A DNA stretch of 14,686 nt from Methylibium sp964622685. GTDB lineage: Bacteria > Pseudomonadota > Gammaproteobacteria > Burkholderiales > Burkholderiaceae_C. The notes under the pieces are model-generated. The model had not been told where the DNA came from. It searched no databases and worked only from the letters and a program-made list of their open reading frames with translations. Every line of letters begins with the position of its first letter. Positions within the stretch are counted from its first letter, which is position 1. Positions 12,730-14,686 of the stretch are shown one piece after another. The translations under genes and the position numbers were made by a program. The stretch is from positions 1-14,686 of the forward strand of contig CAZUUU010000068.1 in NCBI GenBank assembly GCA_964622685.1. Direction: 5' to 3'.

Positions 12730-14686
12730 TCAGGCGACGCGGCGGACTTCGCCCGCGCCGTAAAGGTTGCCGGTGCAGCGGCCGCAGATCGTCGGGTGGG
12801 CCGGGTCGGCACCGACGTCGTCGCGGTAGTGCCAGCAGCGTTCGCACTTCGGGGCGGTGCTGGGCGTGACGGCGACCGACAGGGTCTCGGCCTCGCTGAC
12901 CGCGGCCTGCGAGGTGATGAAGACGAACTTCAGGTCATCGCCCAGGCGGGCCAGCAGGGCCGCGTCGTCGGCCGGGGCCGCGACGGCGACCGTCGCCTGC
13001 AGGGACGAGCCCACGGTGCCGTGTCCTCGCACGGCCTCGATCTCCTTGTTGACCACGTCGCGGATCTCGCGCAGACGCGCCCACGTCGCGAGCAGCACCT
13101 CGTCCGGCGCCGCGAAGCTCGCGTAGGTCTGCTCGAAGATCGACGGCGACGTCCCCGGCGCGAAGATCGCCCACGCTTCCTCGGCCGTGAAGCTGAGGAA
13201 GGGCGCCATCCAGCGCAGCATCGCGTGGGTGATCTTGTGCAGTGCCGTCTGCGCGCTGCGGCGTGCGAGCGACTTGGGCGCGGTCGTGTAGAGCCGGTCC
13301 TTCAGCACGTCGAGGTAGAAGGCCCCGAGGTCTTCGCTGCAATAGACCTGCAGCTTGGCGACCACCGGGTGGAACTCGTAGACCTCGTAGTGCGCCAGGA
13401 TCTCGGCCTGCAGCTGCGCTGCGCGCGCGAGCGCATAGCGGTCGATCTCCAGCAACTCGGCGTCCGGCACGGCGTCGGTCGCCGGGTCGAAGTCCGAGGT
13501 GTTCGCCAGCAGGAAGCGCAGCGTGTTGCGGATGCGGCGGTAGGCATCGACGACGCGCGCGAGGATCTTGTCGTCGATGTTCAGGTCGCCCGAGTAGTCG
13601 GTACTCGCGACCCACAGCCGGATGATCTCGGCCCCCAGCTTCTCGCTCACCGTCTGCGGCACGACGGTGTTGCCGAGCGACTTGCTCATCTTGCGGCCCT
13701 GGCCGTCGGTCGCGAAGCCATGCGTCAGCAGGCCGCGATACGGTGCGCGGCCCTCGATCGCGCAGGCGATCAGCAGCGAGCTGTGGAACCAGCCGCGGTG
13801 CTGGTCGTGGCCTTCTAGGTAGAGGTCGGCCTCGGGGCCGCTCTCGTGGCTGCCCCCGGGGTGGCTGCCGCGCAGCACGTGGAAGAAGGTCGAGCCCGAG
13901 TCGAACCAGACGTCGAGGATGTCGCTGCTCTTGGCGTAGTCGTCGGCCTGCGGGCCGAGCCACTCGGCCGCATCGAGCCGTGACCAGGCCTCGACGCCGC
14001 CTTGCTCGACCAGCGCCGCGGCGCGGTCCGTCAGCGCGAGCGTGTCGGGGTGCAGTTCGCCCGTCACCTTGTGCAGGAAGAAGGGCAGCGGCACGCCCCA
14101 GTTGCGCTGGCGGCTGATGCACCAGTCGGGCCGGTTGGCGATCATGTCGCGCAGGCGCGCGCGGCCGTTCTCGGGGTAGAAGGCCGTCGCGGCTTGTCCG
14201 CGACTCGGATTCCCGTCGATCGCCGCCAGTGCCGTCTCGCGCAGCGTCTTCGGCGCCTTGTCGACGGTGAACACGCCCTCGCCCTCGTCCATGCGCACGA
14301 ACCACTGGGCCGCCGCGCGATAGATCACCGGCGTCTTGTGGCGCCAGCAGTGCGGGTAGCTGTGGTCGAGCTTCGCGGTCGCCATCAGGCGGCCGGCGTC
14401 CTGCAGCGCCTGCACGATCTGCGGGTTGGCCTTCCAGATGAACTGGCCGCCGAACAGCGGCAGCTCGGCGGCGTAGATGCCGTTGCCCTGCACGGGGTTC
14501 AGGATGTCGTCGTGCTTCATCCCGTGGGCGATGCACGAGTTGAAGTCGTCGACGCCGTAGGCCGGCGAGGAGTGGACGATGCCGGTGCCGTCCTCCGCCG
14601 TCGCGTAGTCGGCCAGGTAGACCGGGCTCAGGCGGTCGTAGCCGGGGTGCACGTGGGCCAGCGGGTGGCGGAAGGCCAGGCCTTCG
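12730..14686 (-). CDS. ileS: Isoleucyl-tRNA synthetase, C-terminal two-thirds
   Basis: About 651 residues of a class I synthetase that charges tRNA-Ile; the N-terminal third with the HIGH motif lies beyond the right edge. The visible part begins in the CP1 editing domain (GTGIVHSSPAYGVDDF, the pocket that hydrolyses mischarged valine), passes through DWCISRQRNWGVPLPFF and VWFDSGSTFFHVL of the catalytic core, and has an intact KMSKS loop (codons 13678-13692). The anticodon-binding helical domain follows, and the C-terminus carries the zinc-binding CERCW and CGRC pairs found in bacterial IleRS of this type. The frame is open up to the edge, so no internal start is proposed. It is the first visible gene of the ileS-lspA-TAXI unit. 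Confidence 0.98.
   Translation of the reverse strand, partial: EGLAFRHPLAHVHPGYDRLSPVYLADYATAEDGTGIVHSSPAYGVDDFNSCIAHGMKHDDILNPVQGNGIYAAELPLFGGQFIWKANPQIVQALQDAGRLMATAKLDHSYPHCWRHKTPVIYRAAAQWFVRMDEGEGVFTVDKAPKTLRETALAAIDGNPSRGQAATAFYPENGRARLRDMIANRPDWCISRQRNWGVPLPFFLHKVTGELHPDTLALTDRAAALVEQGGVEAWSRLDAAEWLGPQADDYAKSSDILDVWFDSGSTFFHVLRGSHPGGSHESGPEADLYLEGHDQHRGWFHSSLLIACAIEGRAPYRGLLTHGFATDGQGRKMSKSLGNTVVPQTVSEKLGAEIIRLWVASTDYSGDLNIDDKILARVVDAYRRIRNTLRFLLANTSDFDPATDAVPDAELLEIDRYALARAAQLQAEILAHYEVYEFHPVVAKLQVYCSEDLGAFYLDVLKDRLYTTAPKSLARRSAQTALHKITHAMLRWMAPFLSFTAEEAWAIFAPGTSPSIFEQTYASFAAPDEVLLATWARLREIRDVVNKEIEAVRGHGTVGSSLQATVAVAAPADDAALLARLGDDLKFVFITSQAAVSEAETLSVAVTPSTAPKCERCWHYRDDVGADPAHPTICGRCTGNLYGAGEVRRVA

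Overview
The window is a 14.7-kb piece of a very GC-rich bacterial chromosome. Codon use, short gaps, few intrinsic terminators with U-tracts, and the ileS-lspA pair beside typical betaproteobacterial accessory genes (TctA-type permease, TAXI binding protein, DUF2007/zinc-ribbon protein) suggest the order Burkholderiales, perhaps the Rubrivivax/Leptothrix/Ideonella side. That placement is inference from gene content, not a measured phylogeny. I see no rRNA, tRNA, insertion sequence, phage gene or CRISPR array. All genes look intact except the two cut by the window edges, and no intergenic stretch exceeds about 170 bases.

Left block, plus strand: the C-terminal end of a TctA-family tripartite tricarboxylate transporter permease (edge to 457), a gamma-glutamyltransferase-family Ntn-hydrolase (519-2144), and a ten-helix EamA/DMT transporter (2187-3089). 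The enzyme and the exporter probably share a transcript. A convergent junction follows, then a minus-strand animal-type haem peroxidase (3117-4772) with all of its haem-pocket residues. It is divergent from a translationally coupled pair on the plus strand: an SDR-fold protein with a substituted catalytic Tyr/Lys (4937-5719) and a glutathione S-transferase-like protein (5719-6369).

Central block, minus strand: a DUF2007/zinc-ribbon small protein (9877-10191), then a second EamA/DMT transporter (8928-9866), then a PAS-PAS-PAS-GGDEF-EAL cyclic-di-GMP enzyme (6380-8779). The last gene is separated by a 148-bp gap holding a near-perfect 17-bp direct repeat, two palindromes and a -10-like hexamer, so it probably has its own promoter. 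Divergent from this block is a QorA-type NADPH:quinone reductase (10253-11242).

Right block, minus strand: ileS (3' two-thirds, running off the right edge), lspA and a TAXI-type TRAP solute-binding protein, with 8- and 11-nt gaps. At both junctions the upstream TGA stop sits inside a TGAGG that can serve as the next ribosome-binding site. The TAXI protein has no TRAP permease in view.

I did not find a convincing new multi-gene system. The items most worth a second look are the SDR with the altered active site coupled to a GST, the bacterial animal-type peroxidase divergent from it (with a CTAGGGA direct repeat between them), and the repeat-rich region upstream of the c-di-GMP gene. All three convergent gene junctions also carry inverted repeats in which the two opposing TGA stops pair with each other.
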